Positions 25,636-33,626 of a stretch of 64,000 nt of DNA are shown here, in pieces. The stretch comes from Roseomonas genomospecies 6 (GTDB lineage Bacteria; Pseudomonadota; Alphaproteobacteria; Azospirillales; Azospirillaceae). The position numbers were made by a program, and so were the translations under genes. The notes beneath the pieces are model-generated. The model ran no database searches and was not told where the DNA came from. It saw only the letters and a list, made by a program, of their open reading frames with translations. The stretch is taken from positions 1 through 64,000 of the forward strand of contig NZ_QOKW01000018.1 of the NCBI RefSeq assembly GCF_008365375.1, read 5' to 3'. Position 1 is the stretch's first letter, and every line of letters starts with the position of its first letter.

Positions 25636-25664
25636 ACCCCGCTTCCCGGGGGGCGTCGTCCGCC

Positions 25665-26624
25665 TCAGCCGAAGAAGTGGCTGCGGAAATAGTGGATGGT
25701 CCGTTCCAGCCCGTCGCGCAGGGGGATGGTGGGCTCCCACTCCAGAAGGCTCTTGGCCTTGGTGATGTCGGGGCGGCGCTGCTTGGGGTCGTCCTGGGGC
25801 AGCGGGCGGTGCTCGATGACGGAGCGCGATCCGGTCAGCGCGACCACATGCTCGGCCAGTTCCAGCATGGTGAATTCGCCGGGGTTCCCGATGTTGATCG
25901 GGCCGGTGACCTCGGCGGGCGAGTCCATCAGCCGGATCATGCCTTCGATCAGGTCGTCGACGTAGCAGAAGGAGCGGGTCTGGGACCCATCGCCATAGAC
26001 GGTGATCGGCTCGCCCTTCAGCGCCTGCATGATGAAGTTCGACACCACGCGGCCGTCGTTGGGATGCATGCGCGGCCCGTAGGTGTTAAATATCCGCATC
26101 ACCTTGATCGGCAGCTTGTGCTGGCGGTGATAGTCGAAGAACAGCGTCTCCGCGCAGCGCTTGCCCTCGTCGTAGCAGGAGCGCGGCCCAATCGGGTTGA
26201 CGTTGCCCCAATATTCCTCGGGCTGCGGATGGACGGCGGGGTCGCCGTAGACCTCGCTGGTGGAGGCCTGGAGGATGCGGGCGTTCAGCCGCTTCGCCAG
26301 CCCCAGCATGTTGATGGCGCCATGCACGCTGGTCTTGGTCGTCTGCACGGGATCGTGCTGGTAATGGACCGGGGACGCCGGGCAGGCGAGGTTGAAGATC
26401 TGGTCCACCTCGACGTACAGCGGGAAGGTGACGTCGTGGCGGATCGTCTCGAAGTTCGGGTTGCCCATCAGATGGGCGATGTTCCGCCGTGATCCGGTGA
26501 AGTAGTTGTCGACGCACACCACCTCGTCGCCGCGGGCGAGCAGCCGCTCGCAGAGGTGGGAGCCGAGGAAGCCGGCGCCGCCGGTCACCAGGACGCGTCG
26601 ATTGAAGCTACGAATTCCGGTCAT
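25665..26624 (-). CDS. UDP-glucuronate decarboxylase (UDP-xylose synthase)-like SDR
   Basis: 319 aa, ATG 26624. NAD loop TGGAGFLG at 14-21, catalytic Ser in ASTSEVYGDP, Tyr151 and Lys155 in YDEGK. The blocks NLACPASPVHYQHDPVQT, RIFNTYGPRMHPNDGRVV and GDGSQTRSFCYVDDL are characteristic of UXS/ArnA-type decarboxylases that make UDP-xylose from UDP-glucuronate. It shares its substrate with the epimerase at 17487, so both may branch from one UDP-glucuronate pool. Last gene of the operon that starts at 30747; 149 bp separates it from cysNC. Confidence 0.9.
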   Translation of the reverse strand: MTGIRSFNRRVLVTGGAGFLGSHLCERLLARGDEVVCVDNYFTGSRRNIAHLMGNPNFETIRHDVTFPLYVEVDQIFNLACPASPVHYQHDPVQTTKTSVHGAINMLGLAKRLNARILQASTSEVYGDPAVHPQPEEYWGNVNPIGPRSCYDEGKRCAETLFFDYHRQHKLPIKVMRIFNTYGPRMHPNDGRVVSNFIMQALKGEPITVYGDGSQTRSFCYVDDLIEGMIRLMDSPAEVTGPINIGNPGEFTMLELAEHVVALTGSRSVIEHRPLPQDDPKQRRPDITKAKSLLEWEPTIPLRDGLERTIHYFRSHFFG

Positions 26625-26773
26625 GGAGTGTCTCTGGAGAGTTTCTCTGGGCGGTTCGGCTCACCGGGCGTCACCGCCGGTGCCCGATTGGAAAACACTC
26701 CTGCACATGGCCGCAAGTCCGCAGCTTTGGCAAGCGATTATGCCGCGACCGCCGTTCCGGAGGCGGAGGCCGG

Positions 26774-28726
26774 TCAGACTCCGGCGATGCCTTGCCGGCG
26801 CAGAAGCTCCACCACCCGTTCGGCAAGCGCGTCGGCGTCCTCCGCCACCGTGTCCAGCCGCAGTTCGGGCGCATCCGGCGCCTCGTAGGGGGAGTCCACC
26901 CCGGTGAAGTTGCGCAGGGTTCCGGCCTGCGCCTTGGCGTACAGCCCCTTGGGGTCGCGCCGCATGCATTCCGTCAGCGGCGTGTCCACGAAGATCTCCA
27001 GGAAGGCACCGTCGGGCAGCAGGGCGCGCACCGCCTCCCGTTCCGCCCGGAAGGGGGCGATGAAGGCGCACAGCACGATCAGCCCGGCCTCGGTCATCAG
27101 CTTCGCCACCTCGCCGACGCGCCGGATGTTTTCCACCCGGTCGGCGTCGGTGAAGCCCAGGTCGCGGTTCAGCCCCAGCCGGACATTGTCGCCGTCCAGC
27201 ATCATCGAGTGGTGGCCGAGCGCATGCAGCCTCCGCTCCACCCGGTTGGCGATGGTTGACTTGCCGGACCCCGACAGGCCCGTGAACCACAGGACCGCCG
27301 GGCGCTGCCGCTTGAGGGCCGCGCGCTCCTCCGCGGACACCGCCAGCTCCTGCCGGTGCAGATTGGCGGCGCGGCGCAGGGGGTGCCGGATCATCCCCGC
27401 GCCGACGGTCCGGTTGGAGAAGCGGTCCACCAGGATGAAGGAGCCGGTGTGGCGGTTGGCCTCGTAAGCGTCGAAGGCGAGCGGCGCCGCGGTGGACAGG
27501 TTGCACAGCCCGACCGCGTTCAGCCCCAGGACCGTGGCCGCCCCATGCTCCAGCGTTTCCACGTTCAGCGTGTGCCGCAGCGCGGTGACGGTCGCCGGAA
27601 TCCACCGCGCACCCGCGCGCAGCAGGTAGGAACGGCCGGGGATCAGTGGCTCCTCCGCCATCCACAGAAGATGCGCGGCGAACTGGTCGGCCACCTCCGG
27701 CGCGCCGCCAAGCGTTTCGTCCGGGCCGCTCAGCAGGTCGCCGCGCCCGGCGTCCACCGCCTCTTCCAAGGTCACGGTCACCGCGTCGCCGGCCCGCGCC
27801 CCTGCCGCGTCGCCGTCGAAGGTCACGATCCGGGCGATCCGGGCGGACCGGCCCGACGGCCACACCGTCACCGTGCCGCCCGTCTCCAGCCGTCCCGACA
27901 GGACCGTTCCGGACAGGCCGCGGAAATCCGGGTCCACATTCGGGCCGGGACGGTTCACCCACTCCACCAGGAAGCGCAGCGGACCGTCCGCCGCCGCTCC
28001 GTCCTCCACCGCGGCGCTCTCCAGAAGCTCCAGCAGGGTGGGGCCCCGGTACCAGGGCATGGCCGCGGAGCGGTGGACGACGTTGTCGCCGCGCCGCGCC
28101 GACAGCGGGATCGCCGTCACCGACAGGAATTTCAGGGAACCGGCGAAGGCCGTGAACTCTTTCAGGACAGCGGTGAAGACGGCCTCGCCGTCCTCCACCA
28201 GATCCATCTTGTTGATGGCCAGAACGACATGGCGGATGCCCATCAGGGAGGCGACGATGGCGTGCCGCCGCGTCTGGGTCAGCAGCCCCTTGCGCGCGTC
28301 CACCAGAAGCACGGCGAGCGACGCGCCCGACGCGGCGGTCGCCATGTTGCGCGTGTACTGCTCGTGCCCCGGCGCGTCGGCGACGATGAAGCTGCGGCGC
28401 GGGGTGGCGAAGTAGCGGTGCGCGACGTCGATGGTGATGCCCTGCTCGCGTTCGGCCTCCAGCCCGTCCACCAGCAGGGAGAAGTCGATCTCCCCCTCCC
28501 GGTCCGTCCGGCCGCGGCTGTCGCGCCGGACCTGCTCCATCTGGTCGTCGGGGACCAGCCCGGCATCGTGCAGGAGCCGCCCGATCAGCGTGGACTTGCC
28601 GTCGTCCACCGACCCGCAGGTGAGGAAGCGCAGCAGGCTCTGCCCGGTGCCGGCCATCGGCCCGGTGTCGGCCATCGGCCCGGTGTCGCCCATCGGCCCG
28701 GTGTCGCCCATCGGAGAGTCCGCCAT
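26774..28726 (-). CDS. cysNC: bifunctional sulfate adenylyltransferase subunit 1 / APS kinase (NodQ type)
   Basis: 650 aa. The ATG at 28726 shares a base with the cysD stop (TGATG). The GTPase domain has GSVDDGKST at 38-46, then DAPGHEQYTRN and INKMD. An EF-Tu-like beta region follows. The APS kinase domain starts at about residue 475 with GLSGSGKST (483-491), MMLDGDNVRLGLNRDLGF and a C-terminal helix. With CysD it makes APS from ATP and sulfate, then PAPS, the donor for sulfation. The fused form is called NodQ in rhizobia and Azospirillum. Odd: residues 5-24 are a repeat of PM(G/A)DTG units encoded by four 18-bp tandem repeats, not seen in the family. Confidence 0.92.
   Translation of the reverse strand: MADSPMGDTGPMGDTGPMADTGPMAGTGQSLLRFLTCGSVDDGKSTLIGRLLHDAGLVPDDQMEQVRRDSRGRTDREGEIDFSLLVDGLEAEREQGITIDVAHRYFATPRRSFIVADAPGHEQYTRNMATAASGASLAVLLVDARKGLLTQTRRHAIVASLMGIRHVVLAINKMDLVEDGEAVFTAVLKEFTAFAGSLKFLSVTAIPLSARRGDNVVHRSAAMPWYRGPTLLELLESAAVEDGAAADGPLRFLVEWVNRPGPNVDPDFRGLSGTVLSGRLETGGTVTVWPSGRSARIARIVTFDGDAAGARAGDAVTVTLEEAVDAGRGDLLSGPDETLGGAPEVADQFAAHLLWMAEEPLIPGRSYLLRAGARWIPATVTALRHTLNVETLEHGAATVLGLNAVGLCNLSTAAPLAFDAYEANRHTGSFILVDRFSNRTVGAGMIRHPLRRAANLHRQELAVSAEERAALKRQRPAVLWFTGLSGSGKSTIANRVERRLHALGHHSMMLDGDNVRLGLNRDLGFTDADRVENIRRVGEVAKLMTEAGLIVLCAFIAPFRAEREAVRALLPDGAFLEIFVDTPLTECMRRDPKGLYAKAQAGTLRNFTGVDSPYEAPDAPELRLDTVAEDADALAERVVELLRRQGIAGV
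28643..28714. repeat. 18-bp tandem repeat, four units, in the 5' end of cysNC
   Basis: Units CCCGGTGYCGSCCATCGG at 28643, 28661, 28679 and 28697; units 3 and 4 are identical, and units 1 and 2 differ from them at one or two positions. Being a multiple of 3, unit gain or loss keeps the frame and only lengthens the N-terminal tail of the protein. Confidence 0.85.
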
Positions 28727-29739
28727 CAGAAATACCCCTCCCGCTTCTTGCGCTCCATGGAGGCCGGCTCGTCGCCGTCGATCAGGCGGCCCTGACGCTC
28801 GGAGGTCCGTGAGGCCCGCATCTCCGCGATGATGTCCTCCACGGTCGCGGCATCGGAGTCGATGGCGCCGCTCAGCGGGTAGCAGCCCAGCGTCCGGAAG
28901 CGCACCCGGCGCCTTTCCGGGACCTCGCCGGGGTTCAGAGGCAGCCGTCCGTCGTCCACCATGATGAGCGCGCCCGCGCGGCGGACCACCGGGCGCTCCG
29001 CCGCGAAATAGAGCGGCACCACGGGGATGGCCTCCGCGGCGACGTAGCGCCAGACGTCCAGCTCGGTCCAGTTCGACAGCGGGAAGACGCGGACCGACTC
29101 CCCCGGCTGGATGCGGGTGTTCCACAGGCGCCACAGCTCGGGCCGCTGGTCCCGCGGGTCCCAGGCGTGGGCGGCGTTGCGGATGGAGAAGACGCGCTCC
29201 TTGGCGCGGCTCTTCTCCTCGTCGCGCCGGGCGCCGCCGATGGCCGCGTCGAAGCCGTGCCGGTCGAGCGCCTGGCGGAGCGCCTCGGTCTTCATGACGC
29301 GGGTGTGGACGGCGGAGCCGGAGCGGATCGGGTCGATGCCCTGGGCCACCCCGTCCTGGTTCGTGTGGACGAGCAGGTTCAGCCCCAGCCGCCGCGCCGT
29401 CTCGTCCCGGAAAGCGATCATCTCCCGGAACTTCCAGCCGGTGTCCACATGCAGCAGCGGGAAGGGCACCGGCGAGGGGTGGAACGCCTTGCGCGCCAGA
29501 TGCAGCAGCACGCCGCTGTCCTTGCCGATGGAATAGAGCAGCACCGGCCTGCCGAAACCGGCGGCGGTTTCACGCAGGATGGCAATGGATTCCGCTTCGA
29601 GGAGCCTGAGGTCGTCGGGCAGGTTCGGCATGGGCTTCACATGGGTGGGGCCAGGCGGGGGCAGCCGGTCGGTGTGGGCAGGCGGAGCGTCGTCGCGTCC
29701 CGCCATGTGGACGATGCGACCGATCCGTTGCCGAAACAT
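28726..29739 (-). CDS. cysD: sulfate adenylyltransferase subunit 2 (NodP type)
   Basis: 337 aa from ATG 29739; the family usually begins near LRLLEAESIAILRE (residue 44), so later in-frame starts at 29706 or 29631 are possible. The PP-loop is LLYSIGKDSGVLLHL, followed by LHVDTGWKF, AAIGGARRDEEKSRAKERVFS and PLSNWTELDVWRY. The C-terminal TLGCYPLSGAI is also conserved. It adenylates sulfate using ATP, with CysN supplying GTP hydrolysis. Overlapped by cysNC at 1 bp and preceded by the glycosyltransferase gene at a 15-bp gap, so sulfate activation is co-expressed with a sugar transferase. Confidence 0.9.
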   Translation of the reverse strand: MFRQRIGRIVHMAGRDDAPPAHTDRLPPPGPTHVKPMPNLPDDLRLLEAESIAILRETAAGFGRPVLLYSIGKDSGVLLHLARKAFHPSPVPFPLLHVDTGWKFREMIAFRDETARRLGLNLLVHTNQDGVAQGIDPIRSGSAVHTRVMKTEALRQALDRHGFDAAIGGARRDEEKSRAKERVFSIRNAAHAWDPRDQRPELWRLWNTRIQPGESVRVFPLSNWTELDVWRYVAAEAIPVVPLYFAAERPVVRRAGALIMVDDGRLPLNPGEVPERRRVRFRTLGCYPLSGAIDSDAATVEDIIAEMRASRTSERQGRLIDGDEPASMERKKREGYF

Positions 29740-29754
29740 GAAGGACGCTTCTTG

Positions 29755-30747
29755 TCATGTCTTTGATCCGCCGCAGGGCGGCCGGGATGCCGGAAGGCCG
29801 GGCAGGGACCGCCACAGCAGGGCGCTGCCGCGCAGCACCGCGCGGGCGTCCGTCGGGGAACGGGCGGCGAGCGCGTGGGCCAGCCGCGCCAGCGGCTCCA
29901 CCGTCAGGGTAGCCGCCGCCACCAGGGCGGCGGCTACGGGGTGGAAATGCTTCGCCGCGAACAGGATTCGGCTGCGCAGGGCGTAGAATAGCCGCCGGTC
30001 GCGCACCTGGTCGGTGGTGCCGCAACCCTTGTGGAACGCTTCCGCCCCGGCGAAATGCACCACCTCCCAGCCGGCGCGGCGCGCGCGCAGGCACAGGTCC
30101 ACGTCGTCGAAATAGACGAAGAAGCGCTCGTCGAAGCCGCCCAGCGCCTCGAACAGGGAGCGGCGGATCAGCAGGAAGGCGCCCATCACCTGATCGACGG
30201 GGCGGCTGTCCAGATGGTCCCACTCCGTCATGAAATGCGGCGGGAACAGGCCGGGCGCCAGCCGGTCCAGCCCCACCGCCTGGGCGAGGATGCGGCCCGG
30301 CGTCGGCACCCGCGCGCAGGACCGCTGGGTCCGCCCCGCCTCGTCCACCAGCCGGATGCCGAGGATTCCGGTGCGCGCCTGCGACGGCTCCGCCAGGAAG
30401 GCGAAGGCCGGGGCGAGCGACCGGTCCGACAGCCGGGTGTCCGGGTTCAGGAACAGCAGCCAGTCCGCCCGCGATCCGGCGGCGCCCTGGTTGCAGGCGG
30501 CGGCGAAGCCGCGGTTCTCCGGGTTGCGCAGGACGGTCAGCGGCCCGCCGCCCGCGACCAGGGCGCCGGTCTCCAGCCCGTCCGCCGATCCGTCGGCGGA
30601 TGCGTTGTCCACCACCACCATGGCTTCCAGCGTCACGCCTTCCAGTGGGGCGGCGCCGGTCAGCGCCGAAGGCACCGAGGCGGCGCAGGCGCGCAGCAGG
30701 TCCCCGGCGTTCCAGTTCACGGTGATGATGCGGACGCTCGGGATCAT
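29755..30747 (-). CDS. GT2 glycosyltransferase, rhamnosyltransferase-like
   Basis: 330 aa from ATG 30747 (MIPSVRIITVNWNAG). GT-A fold motifs: VVVDNASADGS, then ENRGFAAACNQGA, then LLFLNPDTRL, then MGAFLLIRRSLFEALGGFDERFF with FDDVDLCLRARRAGW. This is the WbbL/rhamnosyltransferase-like group of family 2 enzymes. The C-terminus has a short helical hydrophobic stretch. First gene of the cysD-cysNC operon. Donor and acceptor sugars cannot be read from the sequence. Confidence 0.87.
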   Translation of the reverse strand: MIPSVRIITVNWNAGDLLRACAASVPSALTGAAPLEGVTLEAMVVVDNASADGSADGLETGALVAGGGPLTVLRNPENRGFAAACNQGAAGSRADWLLFLNPDTRLSDRSLAPAFAFLAEPSQARTGILGIRLVDEAGRTQRSCARVPTPGRILAQAVGLDRLAPGLFPPHFMTEWDHLDSRPVDQVMGAFLLIRRSLFEALGGFDERFFVYFDDVDLCLRARRAGWEVVHFAGAEAFHKGCGTTDQVRDRRLFYALRSRILFAAKHFHPVAAALVAAATLTVEPLARLAHALAARSPTDARAVLRGSALLWRSLPGLPASRPPCGGSKT

Positions 30748-30858
30748 GGCCAGTGCGGGGCGATTCGGCGTTCCAGCCGCCGGGGGAATGTGGTCTGTTA
30801 CCGCGCTCTCCCCGTGCGGGGCAACGTCTGTCCGGCGTGAAGGAAGAAAAAAGAGAGG
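30748..30858. promoter_or_regulatory. divergent promoter region
   Basis: About 110 bp between the minus-strand glycosyltransferase-cysD-cysNC operon and the plus-strand DUF2142 gene. Both promoters must lie here; no clear -35/-10 boxes are recognisable in this GC-rich DNA. Confidence 0.35.
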
Positions 30859-32316
30859 ATGCCCGGCCGCATGCGCACGATCTCCCGGCACGAGCCGGCC
30901 CGGACCGGGCCGCGGCTGGCCGCCGTCCTTCTCTATGCCGCCGCCGCGCTCTTCTACGTGGTGTTCGGCGCGCAGCTTCTGGTGAAGACCCCGCCCTACG
31001 CCGGACTGGACGAGCCGTTCCACTGGCAGCGGGTGCTGCAGATCGCCCAAGGGCACTTCCTGGCGGAGGAGCTGGGACCCAACTCCTGGGGCGGGCCGAT
31101 CGACCGGGCCAGCTACCTCCACATGCTCCATTACATCGAGCTGATCCAGAAGCACGCCCCGGTCGATGCGGTGCAGGCCCGCGCGTTGTCCGACCATCTC
31201 GCCACCCTGCCGCCGCGGGACGAGGTGGTGCCCTTCCCCAGCTCGGCCAGCTTCGCGCCGCTCGCCTACCTGCCGCAGGCGGCCTTCACCGCCGCCGCGC
31301 GCGCCTGGGGGCTGGGTCCGCTCGACCAGATGCACGCGGGGCGGATCGGCAACGCCGTGGCCTACGGGCTGATGGTGCTGGCGGTCCTGTGGGCGCTGCC
31401 CGGCGGGCGGCTGGTCTTCGCCGCGCTCGCCCTGTCGCCCTTCGCCCTGCAGAGCGCCTGCTCGCTCAGCGCCGACCCCCTGAACCTGACGATTCCCGCC
31501 CTGCTTCTGGCCCTGGTCTGGCGGTTCCGCGACCGCGGCACGCCGCTCGGGGCCTGGGAGGTGGCGGGGCTGCTGGCCCTGTCGGCCGCGCTCGGCTTCC
31601 TGAAGCTGACCATGGCGCCCTTCGCCGCGGCGTTGCTCTACCTGCCGGGGACGGTGGCGGGCGGGACGCGGGGACGGATCGCGCTGACCGCGCTCTGCCT
31701 CGGCCTCGCTCTGGGCATCGCGCTCTCGTGGAACATGGCCTATCCCTTCGTCCCCGGTCCCTATTGGGGAACCGCCGCCGACCCGGCGGCGCAGATCGCG
31801 GCCATGCGCGCCGACCCGCTGGAGACGCTGCGGATCTTCGCCACCACCACGCGGGACTGGGCGATCATGTGGTGGCGCGACGGCTACGGGCGCTACGGCG
31901 GCCACCCGCCGCCCTGGAGCGGCTACGCCGACGACCGGCTGATCCTGGCGGCCCTGTGGGTCCTGCCGGCCCTGGCCCTGTGCGACGGCGCCCGCCGCCG
32001 CGATCCGGTGATCGGGGTGGGCTATCTGCTGCCGGCCCCGGCCTACGTGCTGGTCGTCATGGCGGCCTTCTGGGTCGGCTTCACCCCGGTCGGGGCGAAC
32101 ATGGTGCTGGGGCTTCAGGGCCGCTACTTCCTGCCGGCCCAGGTTCTGGTCGTCCTGGCGCTCGCGGCGGCGGCGGGGCCCTGGACCCCGGCGGGCCTGC
32201 GCCACGGGCTGCGGTTCGGGCTGTTCGCCCTTTTCATGGCGCTGAACGGTGCGGTTCTGCTGGACGTGCTGGCCGCCTGGGGGCGGCTGTGGGTTCCGGC
32301 GGGCGGCGTGAATTGA
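30859..32316 (+). CDS. DUF2142 polytopic membrane protein
   Basis: 485 aa from ATG 30859, or ATG 30871. About ten hydrophobic segments, the first being AAVLLYAAAALFYVVFGAQLL. DEPFHWQRV just after helix 1 and LGLQGRYFLPAQ near the C-terminus match the conserved DEPxH and GRYF positions of DUF2142 proteins, which resemble GT-C glycosyltransferases and often occur in polysaccharide clusters. Acidic residues in the first periplasmic loop would be the catalytic candidates. Probably transfers sugars from a lipid carrier on the periplasmic side; this role is inferred from family context. Confidence 0.78.
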   Translation: MPGRMRTISRHEPARTGPRLAAVLLYAAAALFYVVFGAQLLVKTPPYAGLDEPFHWQRVLQIAQGHFLAEELGPNSWGGPIDRASYLHMLHYIELIQKHAPVDAVQARALSDHLATLPPRDEVVPFPSSASFAPLAYLPQAAFTAAARAWGLGPLDQMHAGRIGNAVAYGLMVLAVLWALPGGRLVFAALALSPFALQSACSLSADPLNLTIPALLLALVWRFRDRGTPLGAWEVAGLLALSAALGFLKLTMAPFAAALLYLPGTVAGGTRGRIALTALCLGLALGIALSWNMAYPFVPGPYWGTAADPAAQIAAMRADPLETLRIFATTTRDWAIMWWRDGYGRYGGHPPPWSGYADDRLILAALWVLPALALCDGARRRDPVIGVGYLLPAPAYVLVVMAAFWVGFTPVGANMVLGLQGRYFLPAQVLVVLALAAAAGPWTPAGLRHGLRFGLFALFMALNGAVLLDVLAAWGRLWVPAGGVN

Positions 32317-32425
32317 GGCCAGCGTGAATTGACAGCGGCTGCGTGCAGCGCCTATCTGTTGCGGCCCGTTTTCTCCTTCCCGCGCTGGTGGCGGTGCCGC
32401 CTGCGGAGCTTTCCAGGACAGTCGC

Positions 32426-33526
32426 ATGGAACAGCGCCCTTCCGCCCTCCGCCTCGCCGCCAGGACCCTCCGCACCGCCCTGACGCGGACCGGCCTGGTC
32501 GAACCGCCGCCGCCCCCTCGCAAGCCCTTCGTCTACGCCATCGAGGTCTTCTGGTGCGACCGCAACGGCCTCTATCTGGAAGGCTGGATTCACGCCTATG
32601 AGCGGCGCATCCTGACCCTGCGCGTCGCCGCGGGGGAGGACGCCTACGAGATCGCCGGCTTCGCGCCCCGCCCGGACGTGCTGCCCCATTACGCGGAGTT
32701 CCCCAACAGCGCGGAGAGCGGCTTCAAGCTCTATCTCCCCTGGCGGGCGGGCACCCCGGTGACCTTCGAGGTGATCACCGCCGACGACCGCTTCGTCGAG
32801 ACGGTGGAGCTTCCCCGCTCCCCCGAGGCCGCCCGCAAGCCCTACTGCCTGACCGACGGCAGCGTCTGGCAGGACCCCAAGCCGGAGCACGGCGCCGCGG
32901 AGCGGGCGTTCGAGGATTTCCAGCGCGAAGTGAACGAACGCCGGCTGGTCGTCGCCGAGGTCGGCGCCCGCGTGGTCAGCTCGCAGATGAGCCCGCTGCG
33001 CGCCGCCTTCTCCGGGGCGGAGCGCTACATCGGCATGGACATCCACGCCGCCCCCAACGTCGATGTGGTCGGCGACGCCCATTACATCCACGACCTGATC
33101 GGGACGGCAGCGGCCGGGGCGGTCTTCTCGCTGTCGGTGATGGAGCATCTCGCCCATCCCTGGCTCTTCGCCTACGGCGTGAACCGGGCGCTGCAGATCG
33201 GCGGCCTCACCTTCCACACGACCCACCAGTCCTGGCCCGTGCACGAAGAGCCGAACGATTTCTGGCGCTTCAGCGACGAGGGGCTCAAGATCCTGTTCGG
33301 CCCGGCCATGGGGTTCGAGATCATCGCCGCCGGGATGAATCAGAAGGTTCGGATATACATGGAGCATTGTGTTCCGGCGCATGCGCTCATGCCGCTCGTT
33401 TCCTCCTTCGGCGGTTCCTTCGTCCTGGCCCGCAAAGTGCGGGAGCTGCCGGACGGCGTGGTGACATGGCCGACCGACCGCAGGATTTCGGAGGATCTTG
33501 CCCGCCACTATCCGCAGCGTGGTTGA
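32426..33526 (+). CDS. methyltransferase-like protein with N-terminal beta domain
   Basis: 366 aa, ATG 32426. Residues ~35-140 form a beta-rich domain beginning FVYAIEVFWCDRNGLYLEGW, similar to the N-termini of the proteins at 45466 and 48009. The second half is a Methyltransf_11-type Rossmann domain: VVAEVGARVVS (degenerate motif I), YIGMDIHAAPNVDVVGDAH, then FSLSVMEHLAHPW and EPNDFWRFSDEGL. The glycine-rich loop is unusual (EVGAR instead of E/DxGxGxG), so SAM binding should be regarded as likely, not certain. Starts a plus-strand run of glycan genes. Confidence 0.78.
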   Translation: MEQRPSALRLAARTLRTALTRTGLVEPPPPPRKPFVYAIEVFWCDRNGLYLEGWIHAYERRILTLRVAAGEDAYEIAGFAPRPDVLPHYAEFPNSAESGFKLYLPWRAGTPVTFEVITADDRFVETVELPRSPEAARKPYCLTDGSVWQDPKPEHGAAERAFEDFQREVNERRLVVAEVGARVVSSQMSPLRAAFSGAERYIGMDIHAAPNVDVVGDAHYIHDLIGTAAAGAVFSLSVMEHLAHPWLFAYGVNRALQIGGLTFHTTHQSWPVHEEPNDFWRFSDEGLKILFGPAMGFEIIAAGMNQKVRIYMEHCVPAHALMPLVSSFGGSFVLARKVRELPDGVVTWPTDRRISEDLARHYPQRG

Positions 33527-33538
33527 GGAAAAGCCGGT

Positions 33539-33559
33539 GCCGCGCCGGTCCGGCGCGGC
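33539..33559. terminator. GC hairpin after the methyltransferase gene
   Basis: Perfect arms GCCGCGCCG / CGGCGCGGC with a 3-base loop, 12 bp after the stop. There is no T-run, so it may only pause transcription or stabilise the mRNA end. Confidence 0.35.
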
Positions 33560-33626
33560 GCGTCTTGTGGTTGGAAGACCGGCTTGTTAAGACGACAGGG
33601 CGGATCGGGACGATGGTGGGGACGGA

